From Candidatus Liptonbacteria bacterium (GTDB taxonomy: Bacteria; Patescibacteriota; Minisyncoccia; UBA6257; 2-01-FULL-56-20): a DNA stretch of 37,430 nt. Shown one piece after another: positions 21,962-29,468 of this stretch. The notes beneath the pieces are model-generated. The model did not search any database and was not told where the DNA came from. It worked only from the letters and a program-made list of their open reading frames with translations. The stretch's first letter is position 1. Each line of letters starts with the position of its first letter. The stretch lies in NCBI GenBank assembly GCA_016867315.1, contig VGJV01000004.1:1-37430 (forward strand). Direction: 5' to 3'. A program made the translations under genes and the position numbers.

Positions 21962-23560
21962 GTGAGAACAGGGGTTTTTACTACGATGCAGATGAAACGT
22001 TTGGGGAGTAGCGGGGTGAAACGGGGAGCGAAAGGTAGCGCAGCGCGCAAAAAAGACGACTTTTTTGCGCGGATGGACGCCCAGGGCTTGGCGTTGGCCT
22101 ATGCCGACGTGCGCCTGCGCACCGGCCACTCCGAAACGCCTCCTTCCGAAGTGATCATGGAAAGCCGCTTTTCGAGACGTGTGCCGTTGAAGGTGCCTAT
22201 CGTGAGCGCGGCCATGGATCGGGTGACGGAATACAAGACTGCGATTGAACTCGCGAAACGGGGCGGGTTGGGCATTATCCACTTCGGCATGTCGCCGGAG
22301 AAGCAAGCCGCCATGGTGACCCGGGTGAAACTTTATTTGAACGCGATTATCGAAAAGCCTATTTGCGTAGAAGAGGGGGATACGATCGGAAGTATCGAAG
22401 AAATGCGCGAAGAGCAGGGCTGGGGCTTCCACAGTTTTCCAGTAGTGGATGCGAAAGGGATTTTAAAAGGAGTAATCACGCAGAGCGACTTCGAATTCTC
22501 GATGGACGCGAAGCGTGCCGCCAAGGAGGTGATGACGAAGACTCCCGTGACCGCTCCTGCGGGTACCGATTTGAAGAAAGCGTTCGACATAATGACCAAG
22601 ACCAAGAAGAAGTTTTTGCCCCTCGTGGACAAATCGGGCAAACTTTCGGGCGTGTATGTGTTCTCCGACGTGAAGCGCGTGCTCTTCGGAGGGAGTGAGT
22701 CCGCATATTACAACGTAGACAAAGAAGGGCATTTGCGGGTAGGCGCCGCCTTGGGAGTGGGAGAAGGCGAAATCGAACGGGCGGAACTGCTTGTGGAACG
22801 AAAAGCGGATGTGCTCGTGATCGAGACCGCGCATGGAGATACGCCGCGCGCAATCAAGGTATTAAAAGAATTGAAGAAAAATTTTCCTCACGTGGATGTG
22901 GTGGTAGGGAATGTCTCCGAAGGAGAGTCCGCGAAGCGGTTGACGGATGCCGGAGCAGATGGGGTGAAAGTGGGCCAGGGACCGGGTTCGATTTGCACGA
23001 CGCGTATTGTGGCGGGAATAGGGTGCCCCCAGGTAACCGCGGTGCATAATTGTGAAAAAGCGGTGCGAGGATACGACGTACCCGTCTGTGCAGACGGAGG
23101 CATTCGCTATTCGGGAGACATCCCCGTGGCGTTAGGGGCGGGCGCGGACTCGGTAATGCTCGGCATGATGCTCGCAGGCACGGAAGAAGCTCCCGGCAAA
23201 AAAGTGGTGGTAAACGGAATCACCTACAAAGACTACCGAGGAATGGGCTCCTTGGGCGCCATGCAGGCCAGTCGCGCGGCGCGGGAGCGCTATCGGGCAG
23301 ATAGCGGGAAGGCCGCCTTTTTCCCAGAAGGTGTGGAGGGGTTGATTCCGTACCGCGGGAGTATAGGCTCGGTGCTCGATCAGTTGACCGAAGGTTTGCG
23401 GCGGGGGATGGGGTATGTAGGAGCAAAAACCGTAAACGAATTACAGCAAAAATCGGATTTCCACCGGCTCTCCGGAGCGGGTATCGAAGAATCGCATGCG
23501 CACGACGTAGTGATCACCGAAGAAATGCCCAATTACGGGACAAGGAGAAAAGATAAATAA
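21962..23560 (+). CDS. guaB: IMP dehydrogenase
   Basis: Converts IMP to XMP with NAD, the committed step to guanine nucleotides. The 532-residue enzyme has the barrel opening PIVSAAMDRVTEYKTAIELAKRGGLGIIH, a CBS-pair region (about residues 135-250; KPICVEEGDTIGSIEEM, KEVMTKTPVTA), the substrate loop GQGPGSICTTRIVAG with catalytic Cys345, and the flap region GMGSLGAMQ. AGGGA six bases before the GTG at 21962 supports that start; ATGs at 21986 and 21992 are alternatives. The gene is immediately followed by the structured element and then purA, so both outlets from IMP are made from one region, with the element free to tune them separately. Confidence 0.93.
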   Translation: MRTGVFTTMQMKRLGSSGVKRGAKGSAARKKDDFFARMDAQGLALAYADVRLRTGHSETPPSEVIMESRFSRRVPLKVPIVSAAMDRVTEYKTAIELAKRGGLGIIHFGMSPEKQAAMVTRVKLYLNAIIEKPICVEEGDTIGSIEEMREEQGWGFHSFPVVDAKGILKGVITQSDFEFSMDAKRAAKEVMTKTPVTAPAGTDLKKAFDIMTKTKKKFLPLVDKSGKLSGVYVFSDVKRVLFGGSESAYYNVDKEGHLRVGAALGVGEGEIERAELLVERKADVLVIETAHGDTPRAIKVLKELKKNFPHVDVVVGNVSEGESAKRLTDAGADGVKVGQGPGSICTTRIVAGIGCPQVTAVHNCEKAVRGYDVPVCADGGIRYSGDIPVALGAGADSVMLGMMLAGTEEAPGKKVVVNGITYKDYRGMGSLGAMQASRAARERYRADSGKAAFFPEGVEGLIPYRGSIGSVLDQLTEGLRRGMGYVGAKTVNELQQKSDFHRLSGAGIEESHAHDVVITEEMPNYGTRRKDK

Positions 23561-23561
23561 C

Positions 23562-23830
23562 AGGCCTCAATTCACTATTATGTTCACTCGCGATGTGGGC
23601 CATGTTGAGACAGAACAAGGAAAACTGACGCAGCGGTATGTCGATACCGCCAGGAGGTTTGACGCAGGTATGGCGCAACATGGCCATATCCCTTCGGGTT
23701 GCCGTCTCGTTCCCGATCGGCAGCGTTACTCCTCGGAGCTGTACCCGAGGGTACTAATCTCCTCATCGCGCCTTGCCGCTCGGGAACTATCCAGGCAACG
23801 CGAGCGAACGATAATAGTGATTTGAGGCCT
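23562..23830 (+). promoter_or_regulatory. Large structured RNA-like element covering the whole guaB-purA gap
   Basis: The gap folds end to end. P1: AGGCCTCAA (23562-23570) pairs with TTGAGGCCT (23822-23830), then TCACTATTAT with ATAATAGTGA, GTTC with GAAC, and CTCGCG with CGCGAG, about 29 pairs. P2: GGCCATGTTG (23598-23607) with CAACATGGCC (23676-23685). P3: GCGGTAT/ATACCGC around GTCG (23633-23650). Hairpins 23701-23721 and 23773-23798 have loops containing GTTCCCGA (23709-23716) and TCGGGAAC (23780-23787), perfect complements that could form a kissing pair. The GAGG Shine-Dalgarno sequence of purA (23824-23827) is inside P1 and its ATG is the next base. No protein fits this stretch. Confidence 0.7.
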
Positions 23831-25369
23831 ATGAGCGCTCTTCAAAAACTTACGGGGAGCGCTTCCACAGTTGCGGTAGTTTGTAATCAGTGGGGAGACA
23901 CGGGGAAAGGAAAGTTTGTGGATGTCTTAGCTGAATGGGCGGATGTGATCGCCCGCGGCACGGGAGGAGCGAATGCAGGCCACACCATCCATGTGGGAGA
24001 CAAGAAGCATGTATTCCACCTTTTGCCGTCGGGAATTCTCTATGATCACGAGGGCAAATGGAACATTGTGGGAGGAGGGACGGCGCTTGATCCTCGAGTA
24101 GTGATTGAGGAACTCGCAATTCTCGAAAGCGAAAAAATTTCATATAAGAATCTTCTGATCGCCCAGAATGCCAAATTAGTGCTGCCGCAGCACATCGTGC
24201 TCGATCGGGTGAGGGAAAGTGCAGCAAAAAAAGGCTTTGACTCGCCGGAGCATCCTGCGGCGGCGGTGAGGATCGGTACCACGGGCAGGGGAATCGGCCC
24301 GGTGTATGCCGATTATTACGCCCGCTTGGGATTGTGTACTAATGATCTTTTGAATATCGAAATCTTTAAGAAGAAACTGGAGCGAAATCTTAGGGAAAAG
24401 CTCTTGGTGCTCCGCCAATATGATCCCGCAGTGATAAAAGAAGTGATGCATCACCCGCATCTTCAAAACGGCCGATTTTGGAACGAGCAAAATATATTCG
24501 ATGTAGAGGCGATTCTCGAAACCTATAAAGAATATGGAAAGCGCCTCGGCGATATGATTGCCGATACGGAAGAATTTATGCACAAGGCTCGCGCCCAAGG
24601 TCGCAAAATATTATTGGAGGGCGCTCAGGGCAATTTACTGAGCGTAGATATAGGTACGTACCCCTATGTAACTTCCTCCGATTGTTCCATGCGCGGCTTG
24701 GTGCAAGGCGTGGGACTTCGCGAGCGAGATGTAGATCTCTGCTTAGGAATCGTGCGCGGATTCTACATGACGCGGGTGGGGGAGGGCCCATTTCCCACCG
24801 AGTTGGGCGGCACCAAATCCGCCGAATGGTGCGGAAAAGGGGAGGTAACGAAGGTCGTAGAGTCGAAAGAATTTCCGGAAGCTTCGGTAAATGATAAAGA
24901 CCCGTTCCTTCAGGGCGTAGGAATGCGCAAAGCGGGGAATGAATATGGAGCGACGACCGGCCGGCCCCGGCGAACAGGATGGCTGGACATCCCCTTATTG
25001 CGCTATTCGATGGAGCACTCCGGGCCCGAGGCAATTTTCACGAAACTCGACGTATTGGATGAATGCGAAGAAATTAAAATTTGCACGAAATACGATTATC
25101 AAGGCCCGGAATACCGATGGGGGAAAACGCTTTTCCATCCTGGAATGACCCTCGATAAAGCAGTGCCCGATCCGGAACTGTTAGGTCATTGCGTGCCAAT
25201 CTACGAATCTTTCCCGGGCTGGAAAGAATCCATTTCGGGAATCCGAGAATATAAAGCCATGCCGGCAAAATTGAAGACCCTCGTTTCTTTTGTAGAAAAA
25301 GCCGCGGGGCTTCGCGTCCGCGCGCTCTCCGTGGGTCCCGACAGGGAACAAACCATCGTCCGGGAATAA
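23831..25369 (+). CDS. purA: Adenylosuccinate synthetase
   Basis: Joins IMP and aspartate with GTP, the first step from IMP to AMP. The start at 23831 gives MSALQKLTGSASTVAVVCNQWGD; an earlier frame opening would lie inside the structured element. Motifs: NQWGDTGKGK (P-loop with catalytic Asp; the Glu of the usual GDEGKGK is Thr here), GGANAGHTIH with the conserved His, IGTTGRGIGPVYADYYAR, LLEGAQGNLLSVDIGTYPYVTSS, and TGRPRRTGWLDIPLLRYS. At 512 residues it is longer than the usual ~430. The Shine-Dalgarno sequence is held in the closing stem of the upstream element, so translation may be controlled by that fold. Confidence 0.92.
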   Translation: MSALQKLTGSASTVAVVCNQWGDTGKGKFVDVLAEWADVIARGTGGANAGHTIHVGDKKHVFHLLPSGILYDHEGKWNIVGGGTALDPRVVIEELAILESEKISYKNLLIAQNAKLVLPQHIVLDRVRESAAKKGFDSPEHPAAAVRIGTTGRGIGPVYADYYARLGLCTNDLLNIEIFKKKLERNLREKLLVLRQYDPAVIKEVMHHPHLQNGRFWNEQNIFDVEAILETYKEYGKRLGDMIADTEEFMHKARAQGRKILLEGAQGNLLSVDIGTYPYVTSSDCSMRGLVQGVGLRERDVDLCLGIVRGFYMTRVGEGPFPTELGGTKSAEWCGKGEVTKVVESKEFPEASVNDKDPFLQGVGMRKAGNEYGATTGRPRRTGWLDIPLLRYSMEHSGPEAIFTKLDVLDECEEIKICTKYDYQGPEYRWGKTLFHPGMTLDKAVPDPELLGHCVPIYESFPGWKESISGIREYKAMPAKLKTLVSFVEKAAGLRVRALSVGPDREQTIVRE

Positions 25370-25399
25370 TTGACCGGAATTGATTTCTCTGGGTAGAGT
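25370..25399 (+). promoter_or_regulatory. Promoter of the HD-domain gene
   Basis: TTGACC (25370-25375) and TAGAGT (25394-25399) are 18 bases apart, right after the purA stop. A strong AGGAGG (25411-25416) follows. Confidence 0.45.
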
Positions 25400-25428
25400 G
25401 TGGGCAGGAAAGGAGGTAACGAACACCT

Positions 25429-26979
25429 TTGAAAAATAAAAAACTGACGATTGATTCGATTAAAAATTCTGAAAAACCGATTTTTGTGGGCGATGCAGCT
25501 TTTCTATGGCAACAGAGCGGGTGGACTTGGAGGCAATACAAAAATCTTTCTCGCTGGTTTGCGCACCAAGAATGGTTCCAAGGTCTATGCGCAGCGCATG
25601 AGCGGGTCTTCCACCCGGATTCAGCGCTCGCCGGGAAAGCGGAACTCGATTTCCTTGCTCAGCAGCTCTCTTGGCATGACGCTGAAGCCCCAGAACCGGA
25701 ATGGATGGATCGTTTGCCGCGAGAGGCTAGGACCTACATCCGGCATTGGCATTTGCTCACAGAGGGTTTCGATCCTCTTTGCGGTTGCATACGTTTACCG
25801 TACGCCGGGTTTGAGTATCTTCTTAAAGATTGGAGTCTCGCAAGCGAGACTTGCCAAGCGTTGGGAATTCACCGATTGGGTAGAATCGGACAGCTCGGCT
25901 TTCTTCGGGAGCCTTCCCTACAGTATGTAGTGAAATTTAATCACACGCGGCTCCTCCATGTCTACGATACGCAGGCAATCGCTACACTCATCGCGGAGAA
26001 TTGCGGGATGTTGCCAGAACTCGCGAGAACGCTCGAGGTGGCCGCGCTCTCTCATGATGTACTCACTCCCGCAGGGGGAGATTCTACGAAGCTTGTGAAT
26101 AGGCAAGCGTTCGATGAAGACGAACACTTTCGCGAGATATTCGGTCGGGATAGTTGGCAGTCACTCCAGGCTCGGTGGGAGCTCGATTCTGGATTACTCG
26201 ACCGCACAGTTCGGGGAGAAGGTTTATTGGGAAGAATCCTCGATCTGGCGGATAAATTCTACACTGCACGAGATGCGGAAGCATATCTTAATCATATGCC
26301 GTTCGAAGATCGCGGCCATCTGGGTTATCAGAGAGTTGCCGACCTCGTAAGTAAGTACCCCATGGTATGTGGAATTTGGCAGACGGCAACGCTCCAAGAA
26401 GGGAGATTAGTAATTGCGGATGCTCCGCGGCTCGTGCAATTCCTGAAACTTAGAGCTCTTATGTTTCGACATCTCTACTACCATCCACGCAGCAGAATTT
26501 TCGAGTGCTTGGTAGGGAAAGGAATTGCGAAATACCTTTATCATGAAGGTAAGCTTACCCGGAAAGAACTACTCACGCAGGGAGACGATTGGTTGGAGTG
26601 GAAAATATCCAACTTTTTGGAGACCCCTCTTCTCTTTAATTCGCTGCGGGTAATGCAGCATACAAGGATCGAAGAGTTTTCGGACCACTCCGCAGCCTTA
26701 CGGCGAGCGGCTCAATTCGACGGCGACAAAAGTATCCTGGTCGTGATTGATAGACACGTGAATACCACGAAGTCAGGTATCCAACGCTTCCCGGTCTTGC
26801 ATCGAGGAAGGGTAGCGATGCTTTCGGAAATATATCCGCAGGCCGCTGCAGAGATTGAAGCAATCATCAACATTCCGAAAACCACGAGACTTTACTTTTT
26901 TAATGCCACGGAGGATTTCGGAATAGGAAGAGGCTTGCGGAAAAGGATTAAGCGCATTCTCCGCTCGCTTCGCAATTAA
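25429..26979 (+). CDS. HD-domain protein, putative metal-dependent phosphohydrolase
   Basis: Start at the TTG at 25429, 12 bases after a strong AGGAGG; no ATG is better placed. The 516-residue protein has an HD metal-binding pattern in the middle: His177 (RLLHVYDTQ), His209-Asp210 (AALSHDVLTPAGGD) and Asp275 (LDLADKFYTARD). HD proteins hydrolyse phosphoester bonds in nucleotides or cyclic dinucleotides. The family within the HD superfamily is not recognisable and the N-terminal 160 residues and C-terminal 200 match nothing I know. It follows purA but has its own promoter and ribosome binding site. A role in nucleotide turnover would fit its neighbours but is speculative. Confidence 0.7.
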   Translation: MKNKKLTIDSIKNSEKPIFVGDAAFLWQQSGWTWRQYKNLSRWFAHQEWFQGLCAAHERVFHPDSALAGKAELDFLAQQLSWHDAEAPEPEWMDRLPREARTYIRHWHLLTEGFDPLCGCIRLPYAGFEYLLKDWSLASETCQALGIHRLGRIGQLGFLREPSLQYVVKFNHTRLLHVYDTQAIATLIAENCGMLPELARTLEVAALSHDVLTPAGGDSTKLVNRQAFDEDEHFREIFGRDSWQSLQARWELDSGLLDRTVRGEGLLGRILDLADKFYTARDAEAYLNHMPFEDRGHLGYQRVADLVSKYPMVCGIWQTATLQEGRLVIADAPRLVQFLKLRALMFRHLYYHPRSRIFECLVGKGIAKYLYHEGKLTRKELLTQGDDWLEWKISNFLETPLLFNSLRVMQHTRIEEFSDHSAALRRAAQFDGDKSILVVIDRHVNTTKSGIQRFPVLHRGRVAMLSEIYPQAAAEIEAIINIPKTTRLYFFNATEDFGIGRGLRKRIKRILRSLRN

Positions 26980-27027
26980 CACGAACAACCTGAATAATCC
27001 CGGGTCGTTTTCGTTTTGAGAAATAAA

Positions 27028-27062
27028 AAACCCGCATGCGCCTCACACGCATCGGGTTTTTG
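27028..27062. terminator. Bidirectional terminator after the HD-domain gene
   Basis: AAACCCG(C)ATGCG pairs with CGCATCGGGTTT around CTCACA. T-runs follow on both strands (TTTTTG on plus, TTTTTTATTT on minus), serving the HD-domain gene and the converging DUF378 gene. Confidence 0.85.
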
Positions 27063-27063
27063 T

Positions 27064-27091
27064 TACATGCTACTCGCTACGTGCTACATGC
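27064..27091. repeat. Heptad tract, TACATGC/TACTCGC type
   Basis: Four clean units: TACATGC, TACTCGC, TACGTGC, TACATGC. The DUF378 stop codon falls inside. The same word recurs at 31756. Confidence 0.8.
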
Positions 27092-27305
27092 TCGAATTTC
27101 CCGTGGGGCACGCCTTGCACGAGTTCTTGTGCGTAGCGATTTCAAAAATCGCTGCGAGTCCTACGAGCACATAGACTACCTGCGCCACTACCGGCCAGCT
27201 GGCCAAAACTTTCGCGACGACGTCTCCCACCCCCACTCCTACCAAAAGCCAGTTCAAACCTCCAATGATAAGAAGGATGAACGCGGCAGTATGTAAGCCT
27301 TTCAT
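27084..27305 (-). CDS. DUF378 family small membrane protein
   Basis: This 73-residue protein has two membrane helices (HTAAFILLIIGGLNWLLVGV and VVAQVVYVLVGLAAIFEI). The GGLNWLLVG signature in helix 1 and the YVLVGLAA helix 2 are characteristic of DUF378, whose function is unknown. The short tail HKNSCKACPTGNSSM carries a Cys pair. Its last codons and stop are made of heptad-repeat DNA. It converges on the HD-domain gene over a shared terminator. Confidence 0.85.
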   Translation of the reverse strand: MKGLHTAAFILLIIGGLNWLLVGVGVGDVVAKVLASWPVVAQVVYVLVGLAAIFEIATHKNSCKACPTGNSSM

Positions 27306-27439
27306 AGTTAAAAAAGAGTCTGTTCCTCGACCTTTTCCTTAGATTTATTATACCCTTTTAGCCCAGAGAACTTATTCACAAGAGGAGAAGCGAAAATCCG
27401 GCCCTGATGGGTCGGATCGCGTTGGGTGGCTTAACCAGG

Positions 27440-27826
27440 TTAAGCCTTGATAATCAAAGAATCAGAAGGGCTTGAGGTGGGCGAGATGCTCCGAAGAAGT
27501 TCTTCTCGGTATATCTCGATCAACTCTTCGGTAAAACACCGCAAAATCATTGCGCGCAGGAGATTGGCCTCTTCGGGAGTGCGAGCAGCCTGTTTGATTT
27601 TTGGGAAAATGATATCCCATAGGAAGTTACTTGCTTGAAGTCGAATTCCATTAAAGAAAACTGCGCCTCCCGCAGTCATCTGTTCTCCCATCACATGAAT
27701 GAGAGTGAGATATATGGTTACCCTGGGACAGCGAACGCCATTGGTGCGGGAAACAAAATCTCGAGTGAGAGACAGGAGAGTCTCCACGGTGCTGGTGAAG
27801 AGGGAAGGGTCAAGTGTGTCTTTCAT
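27440..27826 (-). CDS. Hypothetical protein
   Basis: Start chosen at the ATG at 27826, giving 128 residues. A longer start at 27889 is rejected because it lies in the -35 box of a good promoter (27862-27889) and next to a terminator. The protein is helical, with Arg/Ile/Leu-rich segments (FTSTVETLLSLTRDFVSRTNG, VTIYLTLIHVMGEQM, ILRCFTEELIEIYREELLRS), no membrane segment and no motif I can name. It sits alone, with a small zinc-ribbon gene upstream on the same strand, from which it is separated by a terminator. Confidence 0.55.
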   Translation of the reverse strand: MKDTLDPSLFTSTVETLLSLTRDFVSRTNGVRCPRVTIYLTLIHVMGEQMTAGGAVFFNGIRLQASNFLWDIIFPKIKQAARTPEEANLLRAMILRCFTEELIEIYREELLRSISPTSSPSDSLIIKA

Positions 27827-27861
27827 GGCGGTACTTTTAATTTTCGAAAGGACTTGTGAAT

Positions 27862-27889
27862 ATTGTAGAAACCACACGCGCCATGTCAA
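27862..27889 (-). promoter_or_regulatory. Promoter of the hypothetical gene at 27440-27826
   Basis: On the minus strand TTGACA (27889-27884), a 16-base spacer and TACAAT (27867-27862) form a near-consensus promoter about 36 bases upstream of the ATG. Confidence 0.65.
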
Positions 27890-27892
27890 TGA

Positions 27893-27921
27893 AAAAACCG
27901 CCCCTCCTTAATGAGGAGGGG
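27893..27921 (-). terminator. Terminator of the zinc-ribbon gene
   Basis: CCCCTCCT (27901-27908) pairs with AGGAGGGG (27914-27921). On the minus strand a GCGGTTTTTT tail follows. Confidence 0.8.
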
Positions 27922-27950
27922 AGTAGGTATGCCGGTTTTAAGAAAAATTG

Positions 27951-28043
27951 TTATCCCTCGCAGTCACATTGAAGGCATTTTGTTCCCTTGCGATGCATGT
28001 GGCCGCATTTCGGGCATTTAGGTGCGCCCTGTTCTTCTGCCAT
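27951..28043 (-). CDS. Very small zinc-ribbon protein
   Basis: This 30-residue reading frame encodes MAEEQGAPKCPKCGHMHRKG followed by TKCLQCDCEG. Two CxxC knuckles (CPKC and CLQC) 9 residues apart, with an extra Cys and two His, make a zinc-binding ribbon almost certain. Such mini-ribbons occur in Patescibacteria as free proteins; partner and role are unknown. It is followed on its own strand by a strong terminator, which supports real expression. No clear Shine-Dalgarno sequence is seen. Confidence 0.7.
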   Translation of the reverse strand: MAEEQGAPKCPKCGHMHRKGTKCLQCDCEG

Positions 28044-28478
28044 AGTGATAGTGATGATTAAATAACGCGACCTTTATCGCAAGATGTTTCCATTGTGATG
28101 GAAAGAGATTAGGTGAAGATGAATCCCGTGAGAGGCCCGCGCAAAGCCGCGGCGGATATCGAAGATATCCTGCCTCTCGCGGGATGAATTTCATGTGATG
28201 TTCATGGGGGGAGCATTAAAAACTCATATAGAACAAGGCTGCGCAGACGCGCGGAGTTCTTGGTACTTCATAATTCGGAAACTCATTGAATCTCAATGAA
28301 GGTCAATGAGTAGGGAGAGACGCTAATTTTATGCCCGGAGGAAATATAAGGAAAAAATAGAAATCCTTATCCTGTACGTTTACAAACCGATTGTCCGTAA
28401 TGAGCTGCGGGAAAAATTCTCGGCAGCGCAAGGTCGAAATTAATGTCCTAAACGTAATACATGCAAAAAGGATTTGGA
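28044..28478. other. Intergenic stretch with structured repeats
   Basis: This 435-base gap holds three-way-junction repeat copy 1 (28123-28185) and a palindromic ACTCATTGA/TCAATGAGT pair (28281-28289, 28303-28311) with an extra CAATGA between the arms, operator-like in form. A GAACAAGG/GAGTTCTT-bounded GC-rich hairpin lies near 28232-28264. No coding region is supported. Confidence 0.6.
28123..28185. repeat. Three-way-junction repeat, copy 1
   Basis: P1: ATCCCGTGAGAGGC (28123-28136) with GCCTCTCGCGGGAT (28172-28185), 14 pairs with one G-T. P2: CCGCG/CGCGG with loop CAAAGC (28137-28152). P3: GGATATC/GATATCC with loop GAA (28154-28170). It matches copy 2 in architecture and in AAAGCCG, GATATC and CTCT blocks. 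Confidence 0.75.
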
Positions 28479-29231
28479 ATGACAGTAAAAGGCTTGGCGC
28501 TTATGGCATGTGCGGTGGGACTCTTCTGGGGGTCCGGCGCAGAAGCGCAAACGTCGAAAGGGTTGTGCGTGCCTATTGTGGGTTTTGCCCGAATGGGAGA
28601 AGCGAATGATCCTGCGGAAGTGAGAAAGATCCAGGAATTTCTCGTGCAGTATGAGAATTTGGAAGTGCCTGTTTCCGGGATCTATGACGAAGCCACTATG
28701 GAGGGAGTAAAAGTATTTCAATCCCGACACGCGAGCGAAGTCCTCACCCCCTGGGGAGCTACACAGCCTACTGGATACGTATACATTACGACGCGCAACG
28801 CAATGAACGCGATTATCTGCGGCACAAACGCTCCGCTTTCGGCGGAAGAAAAGGCGGTTATCGCGGCCTACCATGCGCGTAAAAATGCAAAGCCAGTGGC
28901 GGTGGAAGCTTCAAAACCCCAGCCCACTACTTCTGCAGCCCCCACTCCTAAAGCGAGCCTTCCTTTGGTAGCGAGTGTTTCTTCGACTCCAGTACGCGAA
29001 AGCGCTGCTCCCCGAGCGGTGCTTGGAACCTCTACTACAGAGATAAAGAAAGAAACAATAGTTTCTCAAATAGCGACACCGCAATCAGAGAAAAAAGAGG
29101 AGCTGAAGCTGGTGAGTGCAAACGGAAGTTCAAGCGAAGAAACAAATGTTCCAAAAAGGAAATCAGGAGGGTTGATGAGTTGGGCAGGAGGAGTCCGAGA
29201 TCATCTCAAATGGTTCTGGGATTCTTTTTAG
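28479..29231 (+). CDS. Secreted peptidoglycan-binding-like protein
   Basis: Start at 28479 is preferred over the ATG at 28461 because AAAAGGA lies six bases before it. The 250-residue protein begins with a signal-peptide-like segment (GLALMACAVGLFWGSGAEA), then a PG_binding_1-type domain (about 20-110): NDPAEVRKIQEFLVQYENLE, VSGIYDEATMEGVKVFQS, and the Patescibacteria-typical ending PWGATQPTGYVYITTRNAMN. A long Ser/Thr/Pro/Ala linker and a C-terminal amphipathic end (LMSWAGGVRDHLKWFWDSF) follow. Family domains bind cell-wall glycans; here probably in the host-contact envelope. Confidence 0.82.
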   Translation: MTVKGLALMACAVGLFWGSGAEAQTSKGLCVPIVGFARMGEANDPAEVRKIQEFLVQYENLEVPVSGIYDEATMEGVKVFQSRHASEVLTPWGATQPTGYVYITTRNAMNAIICGTNAPLSAEEKAVIAAYHARKNAKPVAVEASKPQPTTSAAPTPKASLPLVASVSSTPVRESAAPRAVLGTSTTEIKKETIVSQIATPQSEKKEELKLVSANGSSSEETNVPKRKSGGLMSWAGGVRDHLKWFWDSF

Positions 29232-29251
29232 TATATTGGAATGATTCTAGG

Positions 29252-29286
29252 CAAAAGGGCCTCATGCAGGGGCTCTTTTGTTTTTG
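29252..29286 (+). terminator. Terminator of the peptidoglycan-binding-like gene
   Basis: CAAAAGGGCCTC and GGGGCTCTTTTG form a stem (with a mismatch) around ATGCA, followed by TTTTGTTTTTG. Confidence 0.75.
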
Positions 29287-29292
29287 ATTCAT

Positions 29293-29320
29293 CCCCCACA
29301 CCTGCGCGCAGGTGTGGGGG
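29293..29320. repeat. Perfect 28-base palindrome
   Basis: CCCCCACACCTGCG is followed at once by its exact complement CGCAGGTGTGGGGG. It has no spacer and lies between a terminator and the Ku relic. Confidence 0.8.
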
Positions 29321-29360
29321 TTCACCCCTCTTTCACTGCTTGTGCACTTAACTGGGAGGT

Positions 29361-29468
29361 ATGCGAGCGATATGGTCAGGAGCGTTAAATTTTGGACTTA
29401 TCAATATCCCGGTGCGGCTCTATAGCGCGATAGAAGGCTGCTACTCACTCGAAAAGCTAGTGATCTAG
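29361..29468 (+). pseudogene. ku: N-terminal relic of a Ku DNA-repair protein
   Basis: The frame starts at an ATG next to GGGAGG and reads MRAIWSGALNFGLINIPVRL and on to YSAIEG. This is the signature opening of bacterial Ku (MRAIWxGxxxFGLVNxPVxxYSAT), the end-binding protein of non-homologous end joining. After about 26 residues the sequence diverges (CYSLEKLVI) and stops at 29468, overlapping the end of the greA/greB-like gene. Only a tenth of the protein remains, so it is a dead remnant. No ligD-like gene is nearby. Confidence 0.8.

Noticed and set aside
23699-23830. A 44-residue N-terminal extension of PurA
   Set aside because: It would translate the 3' half of the structured element and has no homology to PurA; the ATG at 23831 is directly preceded by GAGG and gives a family-like N-terminus.
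23562-23830. The guaB-purA element as RNase P RNA, tmRNA, SRP RNA or a self-splicing intron
   Set aside because: None of their conserved cores (e.g. the GAGGAAAGTCC of RNase P, the tmRNA tag frame, the SRP GGAAGGAAGC-type loop, group I P7 strands) is present. A MITE remains possible and is noted in the finding.
27441-27889. A longer start (27889) for the hypothetical gene ending at 27440
   Set aside because: That ATG overlaps the -35 box of a near-consensus promoter and lies next to the terminator of the upstream gene; the ATG at 27826 fits the promoter.
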